The notes: a model not told the origin generated them from the letters alone. DNA of 64,000 bases from Whitmania pigra (GCA_021613335.1 JAJTWR010000458.1:1447001-1511000); one strand, 5' to 3'; shown: positions 10,558 to 21,784, counted from the stretch's first letter. A program made the numbers and translations.

Positions 10558-13125
10558 TTAGTGACTTTTAAGATAAACAAAACCGAATATATTCTTGGCT
10601 TCTTCGATGGCCTGCAGAAGTTTCTGTCGGGTTATGCTGAGGCTGCTGTAATCTGGCAAGTACAAGAGATTCGAACAAGTCGAGGTAGTCGGCAATGAAG
10701 AATCAGCATGATCGCAATTCATTCTTTTGATAGTCAGACGAGGTTCTAGTTGAAACAAAAAGCCGGTTAAAGAAGCTTTACCAGTTACAAACTTCAAGAA
10801 CAATCGTTTCCTCTTATCATCAAACGATGCCAAACATTGGAACAGAAATTGAATCGAAGGCGATTTGTCATAAACGCAATCCAAACTCAAGTCTTCCTCC
10901 GTCCATCTGAAAAATTTACAACCACAAATTATTCTTGTCAATTCTTGTGGATACAGCAAATCAATAAGTCCATATATAAACCTTATCAATTCCAGCTCTG
11001 ATGGCTTCGAGCTGTTTTGAATCAGAATAAAGTCCAATTTTATAAGCACTTAATTTCTCAAAATACAAATCGATGTTGTGAGGAGAGAGTAAGACATCCT
11101 GTCCACCCTCAATAAGTTCGATATCTGTACCTGGAACAGTGAAATTGAGGCACAAATCGTCGAAAGAGTTTCCATCGTCAAAAGTCAAATTACTGATTAT
11201 TTCCTTCTTTTGACTCTCTGAAAGTCCGACCTCAGCTCGTATGGATTCTATTTTTCTCTTAACTGGGAGAAGTTGTTTGAAAAGAGTCTCTAACATTGGA
11301 AATGTTTCGAGCAAATCAAAGTAATCTTTTTTCAAATGAGAATATTTCTTGAAGCGGGTTGTCATCAATCGCTGGAAGAATTCGTTACTCATCAAGATAT
11401 CGAGAATGTGTTCATCCAAGAATACCTTTGCGATAATTTTTCCTATCAATTCAAATTGTTCGATTTCTTCACTGTCTTTTGGGAGAACACCATCTGGCGA
11501 ATGATCAGAAATCATCTCCTTATCTGACGTTTTAAAGGTTTTCTCTGGCCAGAGAGCAATGAAATGCCCTTGCAGCTCCTCGGATAATATAGAATAAACC
11601 TCCTTTGTTACTTCTAGATCACTGGCAATTTCATCAGCAAAAGTGAAGTCCCAATTATGAGACGTGACGTCACCTTCTCGTCGGAATATGTCAAGAATAT
11701 CATTCAGTACGTTGCTTCTTGATACCTTAAAATATTTGATTGTTTGTTCTGGTAGAAATTCTCTGATTATTTTGAACCTCCCACCCAACGTAACCATCGC
11801 ACGACAAGTCTTAATGAAATTTACAAACCATTCATAATGGAAATGTTTTTTAAGGCCATCCTTACAAGTAAGGAATTTCGAATAGATCTCAAAAAATTTT
11901 TGGATGCAATCCCGTTCAATTTTTTTCTCAACTGCAATGTCAAACCATTGGCGCCATGTGCTGTTCAGTACATAAAGGAAATCCAGTAGTTCCGCTGTTA
12001 CAACAGCCGCGTTTTTAATACCTTCAATAGTGCTTAAAGGAAATTCAGTGATCACTTGCCTACAACTAGGTCTTGCATAGACCAGACGTTCTACAAACTG
12101 ATGAAGTGTACCAAAGACCAGTTTAACCAATTTCTCAAACAATGGGTAACGGTCTTCAGTATCAAAGTTTAAAAAGACAGTGAGAAATGATTTAATGACA
12201 AATGTCTGATCCTCTGATCCCCGATTTCAGAATGGTTGCATAAAAGAGAGTGTAACTTATGCAGAAGACCACTGAAAATGAAATGTGCTTCACTAATTTC
12301 ATTAGTAAATTCGAAAAGTGAATGTTCACTCAATTCATTTTCATCGATAATTTCCGCTACACATCTCAAAGCCGCGATAAGGCAATTTTCATTAAAGACA
12401 GTGTTCTGCAACGTTCTATAACTTGGAAATTTCACATTAAATTTATCTTCGAGGTTCAAATCATAATACAGTTTTCTTAGGAAATCTGTATAAAGGCACC
12501 CATTCTCTTTGTTTTGCACAACTATCGCTTTCATTTGTAAGAAGATTCCTGTTCTCAAAATTTGTTCAAGCCAGAATGTTGGTGATTTCTCGTATAAAAT
12601 GGCAATCAATGCCACGGCGGTATGAGACAAACAATTGCAACGTTGGCTTAAATGATTCTCTATAAATAAATTTAACTTTTTAGAGTAATATTCTAATGTA
12701 TACTCTCCGACATAGTAAACGAATTTGAGTAAAACCTCAGAACGAATTTCGTTTGGCAATATATCGTTTAAAACCAGATAATGGATCATATCATTCAGAG
12801 TGCTTGTTAGACGTTGTAATTGCTCCAAATCATTGTTTTGTGCTGAAGAACTTTTAAAAATGTTTTTATGAACTCTGTTCACCTTGAACTTTGGAACTGG
12901 TGGAATGATTGCATCGACAATAATCAAGTACTTTAGAAAATCTGGTGGGTTTGTTGATGAGTCTGTTAAACATTTAGCCAGAGCTTCTCCGTATCCAATT
13001 TCCATCCACTCTTTCAGCGATTTATCGCCAACGTTCTGTTCCAATGTTTCCAAAGGATCATCGGAGTTTACGATTTGTTTTAACGTTTCCATTTGCTCTC
13101 TGATAGCCGCCGTAAACATGTTCAT
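10558..13125 (-). pseudogene. TRIP12-like: TRIP12/UFD4-type HECT ubiquitin ligase, intronless, two frameshifts
   Basis: HECT E3 ligases accept ubiquitin on a cysteine and pass it to substrates. Three abutting frames read as one protein: 13125 to about 12230, then to about 10978, then to the stop at 10558. The N-terminal 300 residues are helical and unrecognised. The middle frame carries the HECT N-lobe, including LCLNFTVPGTDIEL, GGQDV and SPHNIDLYFEKL. The last frame carries the C-lobe, with ELTRIICG, FLFQCLASFDDKRKRLFLKF, FVTGKASLTGF and the catalytic loop TSTCSNLLYLPDYSS, so the acceptor Cys is kept. Near 12225 the shift falls in a run of C (plus strand). Near 10978 one base is missing in a T run: alignment to TRIP12 keeps exact residue spacing if it is restored. 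There is no GT-AG intron at either break. It is either a retro-derived pseudogene or a live gene with homopolymer errors in the assembly. Confidence 0.75.
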
Positions 13126-13819
13126 GTTTAGTTAGTTCAGTTAAATTTTTAATTCAAGGTTGTGGTTAGCAGCAAGAAGCTATTGTATTGCAAGTTAATT
13201 GTTTCTATCATTGTCATTCTCGTCGTCGTTATAAACGAGCAGAATAAAAGATGCTAAATATCTGCCTGTTCAGATTTAATCAAATTTTGTAATTAATATT
13301 TTGTATTTAATTTTGAATATGTTGAATTATTTTGTTAGAGTGTGATTTCTTTGTAAACTCGTAATTGTTATTTGTTATTTGCTCATTTAATATATTAATG
13401 CTCTACATTATTAGTTAAGTAATAAGTTAATATATTTAAATACAAATATACTATTTTATTTTTATATGGCAAATCTTACATCTTACGATTTTCTGCATTC
13501 ATCTTCAGATTAATTTCAGAAGATAAATCACAACTTCCGCATTTAGCGATCCATACTTTAACATTGAATACTGAGAACTCACTGTGTGAGATCCACTTAT
13601 ATTATTGCGACTATAAAATATCATAATAATAATTCTATAAGAACTTTTTAATGCTTTCAGGAGGCGCCAATTTCTTGAAAGGCGACTAGCGGAGAACCAT
13701 CCTATCACATCCAAAACTTTCCTCTAAATATAGACCGAAAGTTTCTAATTAAAGACCACGGCTTTCCTGAAGGCCTCGATCTTCCCCTTCTCATTTTCGG
13801 ACGAAGGTTTAGCTCTACC
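13126..13819. other. Spacer upstream of the HECT-like reading
   Basis: AT-rich sequence, with nothing recognisable on either strand. A short open frame at 13505-13714 has no family features. Confidence 0.5.
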
Positions 13820-13931
13820 CAGGGATGAGCAAATTACTGGCCCACGTGTAATTTAGATACCAAACACAAATTGCATGTGCCGAATGTATTAAATTACAAA
13901 TTAGTAATTTGAAATTTCATAAAATTACAAA
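13820..13931. mobile_element. Truncated hAT-like transposon end
   Basis: The run CAGGGATGAGCAAATTACTG starting at 13820 has the CAGGGATG-type terminus common in hAT elements. It is followed by AT-rich subterminal sequence with several TAATTT/AAATTA blocks. It is cut off by the next element at 13932, and no partner end was found. Confidence 0.45.
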
Positions 13932-13984
13932 CATGGTTCATTCAGGTACTTGAAAACCAAAATTTAGGACTTTTAAGGACCTTC
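13932..13984. mobile_element. Solo end of a CATGGTTC-type inverted-repeat transposon
   Basis: The sequence begins CATGGTTCATTCAGG and continues ACTTGAAAACCAAAATTTAG, then GGACTTTTAAGGACC. It closely matches one end of the element at 62464-63171 (CATGATTCATACAGG followed by the same 20-base block). No matching second end was found nearby, so this is a truncated copy. Confidence 0.65.
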
Positions 13985-14275
13985 TTCTTCCCTTGCACGC
14001 TGCCTTGTTCTTTCTCACATAGACTACGAAGAGAGTTACCTTCGTTATGGCACATCTTCTTTAATTCAATCTTTGCAACGCGTCCAAAACAAGTTTGCCA
14101 AGCTTGTTCTCCTCAACCCTACCCTCAAGAAATTGCCTGAAGAAATTGCACTGGTTGCCGATCCATAGTCGTATCACTATCATATCAGTGCCACCATTTA
14201 CTGGCTGCTGTTTGTCATAAATACAATTGAAATAGGGAAAATACATGCCTGGAGGTTTTATAAGAAGCAAATGTA
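13985..14275 (+). mobile_element. Non-LTR retrotransposon (LINE) reverse-transcriptase C-terminal fragment
   Basis: From 14007 the plus strand reads VLSHIDYEESYLRYGTSSLI and then QSLQRVQNKFAKLVLLNP. This is the signature of the region downstream of the reverse transcriptase in CR1/jockey-like LINEs (xxSHxDY...SLIxxLQRVQNxxAKLVL). An in-frame stop occurs after VADP near 14170. It is a short dead fragment embedded among DNA-transposon pieces. Confidence 0.6.
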
Positions 14276-14307
14276 GTTCCCATAACTACAAAAGTATTAG
14301 TTAAAAG

Positions 14308-15354
14308 CAGTGATGGGCACAAATCAAATCAAATCTCAATGGTCAAATCTCAAATCATTTGTAAAATGATTTAAATCTCAACTACCAAATCTCAAATAGA
14401 ATCAAAAAATTCCAAATAGAATCAAATCCCAAACGCCCAAGTACATATCACCGTTTAAAAAAATCATTAAAACTCAGTTTTCTGTTCCCTCAAGAGCAAC
14501 AGTGACTCCACAGTTGGTGCTGATAATCGATTTCTTCTGGCAGAGACGAAAGCACCTGAAATTGAAAACAGTCTCTCCACACTTCCAGATGATGCCGGGA
14601 TGCTTAGAAGTCTACGCGCAAGTCGTTGTAGTTTTGGAAAGCGTTGACCATTAGCTGCCCAAAATTGTTCAGCAGTGATGTTGTGATCCGTTGGAGCATT
14701 AAGATACACTGAATCCTCTTCGTCACTAACCTGCAATATATACATATTATTTAATAATTAACGTACATTTCCAATCCAATATAATTTGTTCATACCTGAG
14801 GACAATGGTATCTTGCAAAAATGCTCCGCCGACCAGAACTGGTAGCTGGTTCAGGTAGATTCTTTTCTGTTCGGCATGAGGTTTTAGACTGTGCAGTGTG
14901 AGACCCTGTTATTTCATCTGACTTTATTGAATCCATCATGTAAAGAAGAAGAGATCTTGCCTCATTGGCTGATGGGATTGTTAATGTAGGACTTTTCTGT
15001 GAGCCACTGTCAGTAAAATGCGAATCAAGCAGCTAGCAAAAGGTTTCAAAAGTTTGAAACGACTATCCAACACAGTTGAGACCACATACTCTGGTCTTCT
15101 CATAGATTCCTGGAATCGATTATGAAGAGCTGCACGAAGGTTTTTTTCAGAGCAATTAACTGGGTTTGACAATTTGAAACTGCTTCATCAATCCCAATTA
15201 ATGCAGGTATCACTTGCGAAATTGTGACACCATCACCTTGCAGCACCTGTGTTGCTTCTTCAAATTGCTCAAGTAAAGAGACAAGCTCAAGCAGCAAAGA
15301 ACGTGAAATTGTGAACGAAACAAGTTTATGAACTAAGGGTTTTTTCAGTAACAT
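14308..15354 (-). mobile_element. hAT transposon A: middle and C-terminal transposase fragment
   Basis: Dead hAT transposase remains. The frame ending at 14467 encodes the hAT dimerisation block, with RFPKLQRLARRLLSIPASSG, VERLFS and LLLLREQ. Upstream at 15100-15354 is the typical middle segment LLELVSLLEQFEEATQVLQG, then ISQVIPALIGIDEA. Between them RPEYVVSTVLDSRFKLLKPF is preserved in another frame, so the gene is frameshifted. The 3' terminus is probably CAGTGATGGGCAC at 14308, a hAT-style end, followed by several direct copies of CAAATCTCAA (about 14330-14400) that look like subterminal repeats. The zinc finger and first half of the protein are missing: the sequence changes to another hAT only 13 bp after 15354. 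Confidence 0.8.
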
Positions 15355-15367
15355 TAATAATAGAAAA

Positions 15368-17960
15368 TTATTGCACTATAATGTCAAAATTGTCATGAAT
15401 AAATGTCACACGGTGCAATCTTTCTGCAGACAAACTAGATCGCTTGCTGTTAGCAACCAGGCCAGTAGTCGAAAACATGCATTCCACTGGAACTGATGTT
15501 GCTGATGCTGGTAATTGCAATTTGGCCAATTGTGATAAAAGTGGGAAAGAAACCACTGCTTTCTTCCAAAAGGTCAATACTTCCCAGCTCTTTGATGTCA
15601 AGTAGCTTGCGACTTCTACTGCTACCTGCGATACAGAATATTAACAGCAAATTTTACATTTTAACACACAAACAATTATTTGATAATAATTTATGGCAAG
15701 TGCATTTTTATTATGTTTATATATTTTATATATAATATTTTTCATATTCTTGCTCAAATACTATTAACAAGATTTCTATACTAACTAAAGAATTCAAATC
15801 AATCCCTTGGTGAGTACTTTGTGACATCTCTGAACAAAATTCGTTTAATAGCTCCAATCTTAGTCGTCTCTTCTTTTCTTCAGGCCCTTCATTCTCGCTG
15901 TTATGTGTATTTGCTTCTCTTGTTTGTCTCATTGTTTCAGGAACAGTAATAAAATTTCTCTCAACTGCATCTTTAATGGCATTTTCAAGTATAATAGTTG
16001 CATCTGATATGGGTAGGAGAGTCTTAGTTTGAGGGTCTAGTAATTGATGAAGCTTGATTTGTTCCGATTCGGGAAATCTATGGTCACCTTTGCCAAAACT
16101 GCTGATTTAATTGCTTTAATCTTGGGATAATCTGTTGGTGAGGCAATACATAGCTTTTTTATTTTCATTTTCATCCTTGGAATTACAGACAATGTAGGCT
16201 GCGAAGATCCAAATAGGTCCATAAACCTCTTGAAGTGTGTCAGGAAGCCAACAAGTTCTCGCAGGAAGTCAAGTTCATCAGCATGCAAACACAATTCTCT
16301 ATGACCATCACGTTTTAAAGCATTATCTACCTCTCTTTGTAAATCAATTATTGATTCGATCCTATAAAGCGTAGAGTTCCAGCGTGTTGGACATGATGCC
16401 TTAACTGTTTGATGATGATGAGAACTTTTGGTAATAATCATCCTTCTTTTCTTCTGTAACCTCGGTATAATAGTGTCGATAAACTGATCATCCAAATCCA
16501 ACAAGTTGCTTACTTGTGCTACATTATTTATTAATTTACCAACTAACTCTTTGTCTTTGGTGGAAGACAATTCATCATCAACAAGCAAGGTTTTAAAATG
16601 AAGAGCAGTCACAATATTGCGACATTTCATAAGAATGGTTGTTACATCTCCCAGTTTATTGATGCTGTCTACTGACAAGAGAAGGTGAAGACAATGTGAT
16701 ATGCAGTGCTGTACAGTGTCGACCTTTAATAGTTGTGATGTCTTCATCATATTAGCTGCTCCATCGTGACAGCTGAATATCATTAGTTTCTTGAGATCAG
16801 GGAAATAGCTAGGTGAAGATTCATATTCCCTGAGGAGGTGGTTATTGCAAAACTACAAACTTGTGATAGATGACCTTGATTGCCCAAGCTTTGTTGCAAT
16901 TTGAGACATAGAGAACAGTAGACTCTGTTTTCTTCAATCAAATTGCCTTCAGAATAAAGCTGGCCAAAATAATTCCAACAAGTAGCCTTTGAGGATCTTT
17001 TCCAGATAAGCCCCGCCAAAAAGTTAACCCCCGCCACCAAAAACGATTATAAAAAAGAGGATATAAAATTTGTATTTTTAGTTTTTATTGAAGAGAGTAC
17101 AATTGAGACAAGTCATTCATAATTTCCATGAAAAGGTCCGCATTTCTGTACCTTTGCCTCCAAACGAACTCACACAAGTAGCTGTCCACTAAAGATCGGT
17201 GTGTGCCGCATTGGCGCTTATTCTGCATCTTGTAGAAGTGTCAGAAAGGTTCGATGGTTTGTGTGAGCTCCACTCATTGGATCCACAAAGTTTTCTGTAT
17301 GATTAACCGTTTGATGAGTATAAAGTTGTCATCTGGTGAGACATTGTTGCATAGACGTTGGTGATGGATCAGTCCGTGGCTTTGCAAAAAACGTATTGCC
17401 GTCTCCTTGTCGAAAGTCGAAAGCGTCAGAAAGCTCATTTCAGGTTTTAAGTCAGAACGTAGATAATATTTGCACAAAATGGGCATAGAGGTGGATAAGG
17501 AGTTGTTTTTATGGCGTGCATTTAAATATTCAAATGTCCAGACATCAGAAATTGGCTGCGTGCATGAAATTAGAGTGACGGGGCTTAACTTTTCGCGTGT
17601 ACACTTTTATCATTAGGGGCGGGGCTTATCTGGAAAAGATCCGCCTTTGAATTACCATGCTGACCTATTTTAGAGCTGACACAATTATAACGATCCCTTA
17701 TAATTATATAATATCAGTAAATATTTAGAATAGTTAATTAAATATTTTATATTTAAAACATTTATTTGTCTATGAACAAATTTGTAAATTAAATTTGAAT
17801 TTATTTGGCGCTGTGAAATAATTCGACGGCTGGATCGAATCGCACTTTATGGCGGCGATTTAGGCTAGCCGAAAAAGTTTCGGCGGATTTTTGGCGTGAT
17901 TGAAATGTTCGGCGGATTTGGCTAAATGGCGGCGGCTAGGAGGTCTACTATTTATGACAA
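15368..17960 (-). mobile_element. hAT transposon B: near-complete but disrupted transposase
   Basis: A second, different hAT transposase. In coding order: a BED-finger start KIGQHGN (just above 17643), interrupted by the Merlin insertion and resuming as SKATCWNYFGQLYSEGN with CSLC and LH metal-ligand positions (16783-16990); DGAANMMKTSQLL and CISHCLHLLL, the conserved catalytic-region motif (about 16690-16780); CPTRWNSTLYRIESII (about 16370); the LVGFLTHFKRFMDLFGSSQP segment; and a dimerisation block ending at 15368 with FPLLSQLAKLQLPASATSVP and VECMFSTTGL. Frames change at about 16780, 16070 and 15720, so it is inactive. The upstream end is unresolved; 17817-17945 has GC-rich direct repeats (CGGCGGATTT twice, ATGGCGGCG twice) that may be its subterminal region. 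Confidence 0.8.
16985..17650. mobile_element. Merlin (ISXO2/IS1016-like) deletion derivative with 8-bp target duplication
   Basis: The element occupies 16993-17642 (650 bp). Its ends are perfect 25-bp inverted repeats starting GGATCTTTTCCAGATAAG and ending in CCCCGCC. Both sides carry the identical 8-bp duplication GCCTTTGA (16985-16992 and 17643-17650). Inside, on the minus strand, are the two ends of an ISXO2-like transposase: an N-terminal piece with FLQSHGLIHHQRLC (17320-17420) and a C-terminal piece with NFVDPMSGAHT, then QNKRQCGTHRSLVDSYLCEF and VWRQRY, ending DLSQLYSLQ and a stop near 17090. The catalytic middle is missing and an in-frame TGA precedes the last piece, so it is non-autonomous. 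Inverted-repeat length, 8-bp duplication and protein remnants all agree with Merlin. Confidence 0.92.
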
Positions 17961-18522
17961 CATGCAAAGGTAATTATAATAAAAAACATCACAAATTATA
18001 GAGCTTATCTCTACAGCAGGAGCCTCTGACTCATATTCTGAAAAATGAATAAAAAACCTTCTTCAAGCTTTCAAAAAAAGCATGTGACACCTCCCTCGCC
18101 ACATCAAATCAAATAAGACAATGTTTATGGTGTTTATGTTTATGGTTTAAGTCCAATCACAAGACCTCAAAGCCACATTCGAAAAGGTTTTTCTAGACGA
18201 TTTCAAAATCCGCGATGCTCTTAAGGGCTTTTTTGAAATCATTATATAATAATTCTACAATAATGTTTTCACTTTATATTTAACACTTTAAGTTAAATAT
18301 ATCAATTCTAAAGTCTTATCGTAATAACAAATATATCGATAAAATTTTTGGTCATTATAACTAAATAATTTAATAACAATTCACTAATTTTTAATAGACA
18401 TTATAAGTTAACAAATTACAGCACATCACTTTTTGTGACAGAACACTTTCGGGAGAAATATAAGGGACTTATATATAAGCCTTAGCCTAGATTTTGTTAA
18501 CGCTATCAATTTTTTTTTAACA
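17961..18522. other. AT-rich spacer downstream of PCF11
   Basis: No exon or complete repeat is recognisable. The stretch separates the transposon cluster from the 3' end of the PCF11 gene. Confidence 0.5.
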
Positions 18523-18542
18523 TTTATTTATAAAGTTTTATT
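18523..18542 (-). terminator. Candidate PCF11 polyadenylation signals
   Basis: Two AATAAA hexamers on the minus strand (TTTATT on plus at 18523-18528 and 18537-18542) lie about 45-65 bases beyond the PCF11 stop codon. That suits a short 3' untranslated region. Confidence 0.5.
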
Positions 18543-18586
18543 TAACAATTTTTTTAAATTATATAACAAATAAAATAGTTTCATTC

Positions 18587-21547
18587 TTAAATAATAACTT
18601 TTTGCTTCTTGTTACAATGATCGTTTTCATCTAAGTCGCGCTGGAAAATTGAAAATGTCAGATATGAATTTGTTATGATTCTTGGAATTAGAAAAAAAGA
18701 AACAAATTAAAAAAGGCAATAATTTTACTCACTTCTTTAAAGTCTGCGAAACAAACAGAATGGAAAGCCTTATCGTCATGTACGTATAAATCTTTCCAAA
18801 CCCAATCTTCTTCCTCAGCATCCCAAATGTCGTCAAAATCTTCTTGGCAAACATTACAAATTGGATCCGAGAGACTACATTTTTTAATTTGACCCTTGCT
18901 ATGTTTGTCTTCATAAAGCTCTTTCATTTCATCGGGTATTGTTTTGTCTCGACCAGTAGAAATATGAGAATCTTCTTTATCTACTTTTTCTACCAGTGGC
19001 CGACGAGTGTCACTGATTACGTGGCGACTGAACCACTCGCCTAAGGATGGAAAATATTCTCTACTGCGCTGTGCCATATCCGCCTTTTTCAAATTATTTT
19101 GAAAATGTTTTTCGATGTGCATTTTGTAGCGTAACCTCGCTTCTTCATCCTCTCCAAAACACAGACCGCAAGTGGAGCAGCATACGCCAGCATAAAGTTT
19201 GTCGATCAATTCCTTGTGTTTTATTCTTAGCTTTTTCGGATCGAAGTCCATCATGGATAATTTTTCCACAATTTTCTCGGTTTTGGGAGGTGACGTCACA
19301 TCACCAGCTTTGCGGTTTTGAATGATTCCATAGGCCGAAAGTTTCGATAAAATTTGCTGGACATCGATCTGAGAATTAGGAGGCGATTCAAAGATTTTAA
19401 CAGTTTCAGTTAATGTCGGAGCATAAGTAACTGGTTTTGAGGGCAACTTTCTCGCCTGATTACATGGATTAGGCTGGAGATCATTTGGCGTCATTCGGCA
19501 AATTTGTTTGCTTTGACCTTGAGGCACGTTTTCATGATTCGAAAGTTTACGCTTAACACCTCTGTCGACGCCAAAGTTTAATGGCATGTTAAGCAGATGA
19601 TTGTTAAGTCTGTAGTTATTGCTGCTTAGTTCTGTCCGTTCGTAACTCTGACATGCGAATCCATTGTGATATCTGAATCCGTACCTTGAAAGACCGCTAT
19701 GCTGTGAAGTCTTTAAGTTTTGTTGTGGAGGTTCGTGCACATCATCATTATATTCTTGATTCCAATACAAGTTTGACCGTTCATCGCCATGATATGACCA
19801 AGCCTCATTCTGTTGGTAATAAACAGAGTCGTACGCCGATTTTGGATGGGTCGAATTCCGCGGAACGTTCTGTCCTCTGAAGTCCTGATGTTCTCTGAAC
19901 TGCGAATCAAGTTTTTGTGCTCCGAAATATTGCATTCGATTAGTGTGAGACTGATATTCCCGATTCATCTGCTCAGTAGAATTCATGCTGGTTTGGAACG
20001 GATCGGCTTTGACATTATTTATTCTGTGGTTATAACCAATATTGAAGTTGTTGTAAACAGGCTTTGGGAGTGTAGAATTACTCTTTAAGCCCAAGTCCTT
20101 TGTTGGACATGAATTCCTGTCAATTGTTGACAATACAATAAAATAATGACTGCAAATAAATGCAAAATCATGAATGCATTTATCAATCCTAGCAACAAAC
20201 CTCAAAATAGGAATGGAGTTATTGTGTCTACAATTGCCAGTCCTAACAGGCTCGGCATCAGGATTGTTTGTTGGAAAAGACACTTTTTGGCTGAGCACTT
20301 TTCTCTCAAGCCTCGGATCGGCACGTTTATGAGTTTTCGGCTTATTTTTGACTTGGATCGCTTTATTTGCCAAACTAAAGTCGTTCGAGCTAACTTCGCA
20401 GCTGACAACTGAACCGACACATGGGTCCTAGAAATTTAAGACAATAACGTTTGGTTAAAGTTAAACGCATTCTTACAAGCTAAATTTTAGCCTCAATGGC
20501 TGCATTTAGAATAGTTAATGACTATCTTTCTCCCCTTTATTAAGAACTGTTCTATCCCATATTGCAACTCCAATTAAACATAATGCAACGTCGACTTTGA
20601 TGTCATACTTATTTAATATTCGCGTTAAAATATCATGCATAATAATTTTCTCGTAAGCATTTATGGGACTCGTTAACATGATAACCATCAAGATGCAATA
20701 TATCAAATTGTGCCAGCCCTGTTTTAGTGAAACGTCAGGAACCCAGAAGTTATGAAACATTGAAAAACGCTTTATCGTCATTCAACTATTTAAAACAACG
20801 ACTTGATATTCATACTTAACGAGAGGAGTCATCAAATCGCAAAATGTCAACTATTCCTCATTCGATAAACTATTTTAAAATGTTCTCGACCAAAACGCAA
20901 TTTGAAATTTTAGACGAATGATAGGAATTTATGAAATACACTTAAATATTAAAATATTAAAAATAATTTAAACAATAAGAATTAATTATGCAGACAAACC
21001 ATAGTTTCTCTCCCAAAAATAGCATTTCTCGCAAAGGACCAATTTGGATCAATTAGACGAATTTGGTCATCCAAAGGACCCAAGATATGATTTTCGAAGA
21101 TACCCGACCAAGTTTTTCTTAATTTAAACAAAGCCTGGCGTGTGCTTAGGTCAACTTGCTTGAATGTTAAGACGAAATTGAAAGCAATATTTTTAGAGAA
21201 AAGCTCCAAATAACTAGTTTCTTTTAAATTTTTAACAATGGAATCAATGAGGTACAGAACAGGAAGTTTTTGACACGCTGTCGCCTGCAAGAAGTTAAAT
21301 CAATTTATGATATAATTCAGATATGCTGAAGCTATGTAACAGTTCATAATGTCAATAAGCAACATTTATGAATTTTAAGCAAGTTTGATAAACTCACGTT
21401 GATCAACTTGTTCTCGATGATTTGAGCGATCCCTGGTGCAATAGCGGAGTGTTCCTGAGCCAGTTGAGTAAGTAGATTGATAACGATCTTGTTGTTATTC
21501 ACAAGGTCATCAAGGGTGGACTTGTATTCCCGTAGTTCAACCATCAT
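18587..21547 (-). CDS. PCF11: PCF11, cleavage/polyadenylation factor II subunit
   Basis: PCF11 binds the RNA polymerase II C-terminal domain and couples 3'-end cleavage to termination. Exons 21398-21547, 21000-21284, 20201-20427, 18733-20116 and 18587-18640 sum to 2100 nt (699 aa plus stop), with all phases matching. Residues 1-145 form the CTD-interacting domain: ELREYKSTLDDLVNNNK, KLPVLYLIDSIVKNL, STRQALFKLRKTW and LIDPNW. A disordered Asn/Gln/Tyr-rich middle follows. Near the C terminus are two zinc-binding modules, CCSTCGLCFGEDEEARLRYK with downstream His pair, and CNVCQEDFDDIWDAEEEDW with a later H...C pair. The last exon encodes only 17 residues. At 699 aa it is far shorter than the roughly 1550-aa human protein, mainly in the disordered middle. 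The 20117-20200 intron is only 84 bp. The start is the first ATG of a near-ATG pair; a small upstream coding exon cannot be excluded. Confidence 0.9.
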
Positions 21548-21784
21548 TTTCAGGAAAAACCTAGGTTAAACAAATCTTATAACTACTACGAAATTAAAAC
21601 TTCTAAACGACTAGTTTAAATAAAAAAAATCAATTTTCAAAATTACTAATCAAAATCAATCATTTTTAAGTTATTCTTCTTTTATTATTATTGTTTCAAA
21701 GCATATTTAAATTCAATTTTTGTGCAAGATTGCCAAGAAATAATGTTATTATTATTACCACTATTACTACTTCTGATTTAATGC

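Noticed and set aside
10961..12230. Programmed ribosomal frameshifting in the HECT reading
   Set aside because: The sites lack a convincing slippery heptamer with a downstream structure, and HECT genes are not known to use it; indel or assembly error is simpler.
14061..14270. Minus-strand frame in the LINE scrap
   Set aside because: The plus strand gives the recognisable LINE motif; the minus frame is its shadow.
18850..20420. Plus-strand frames across PCF11
   Set aside because: Antisense to a multi-exon gene with both PCF11 zinc modules and a phase-consistent structure.
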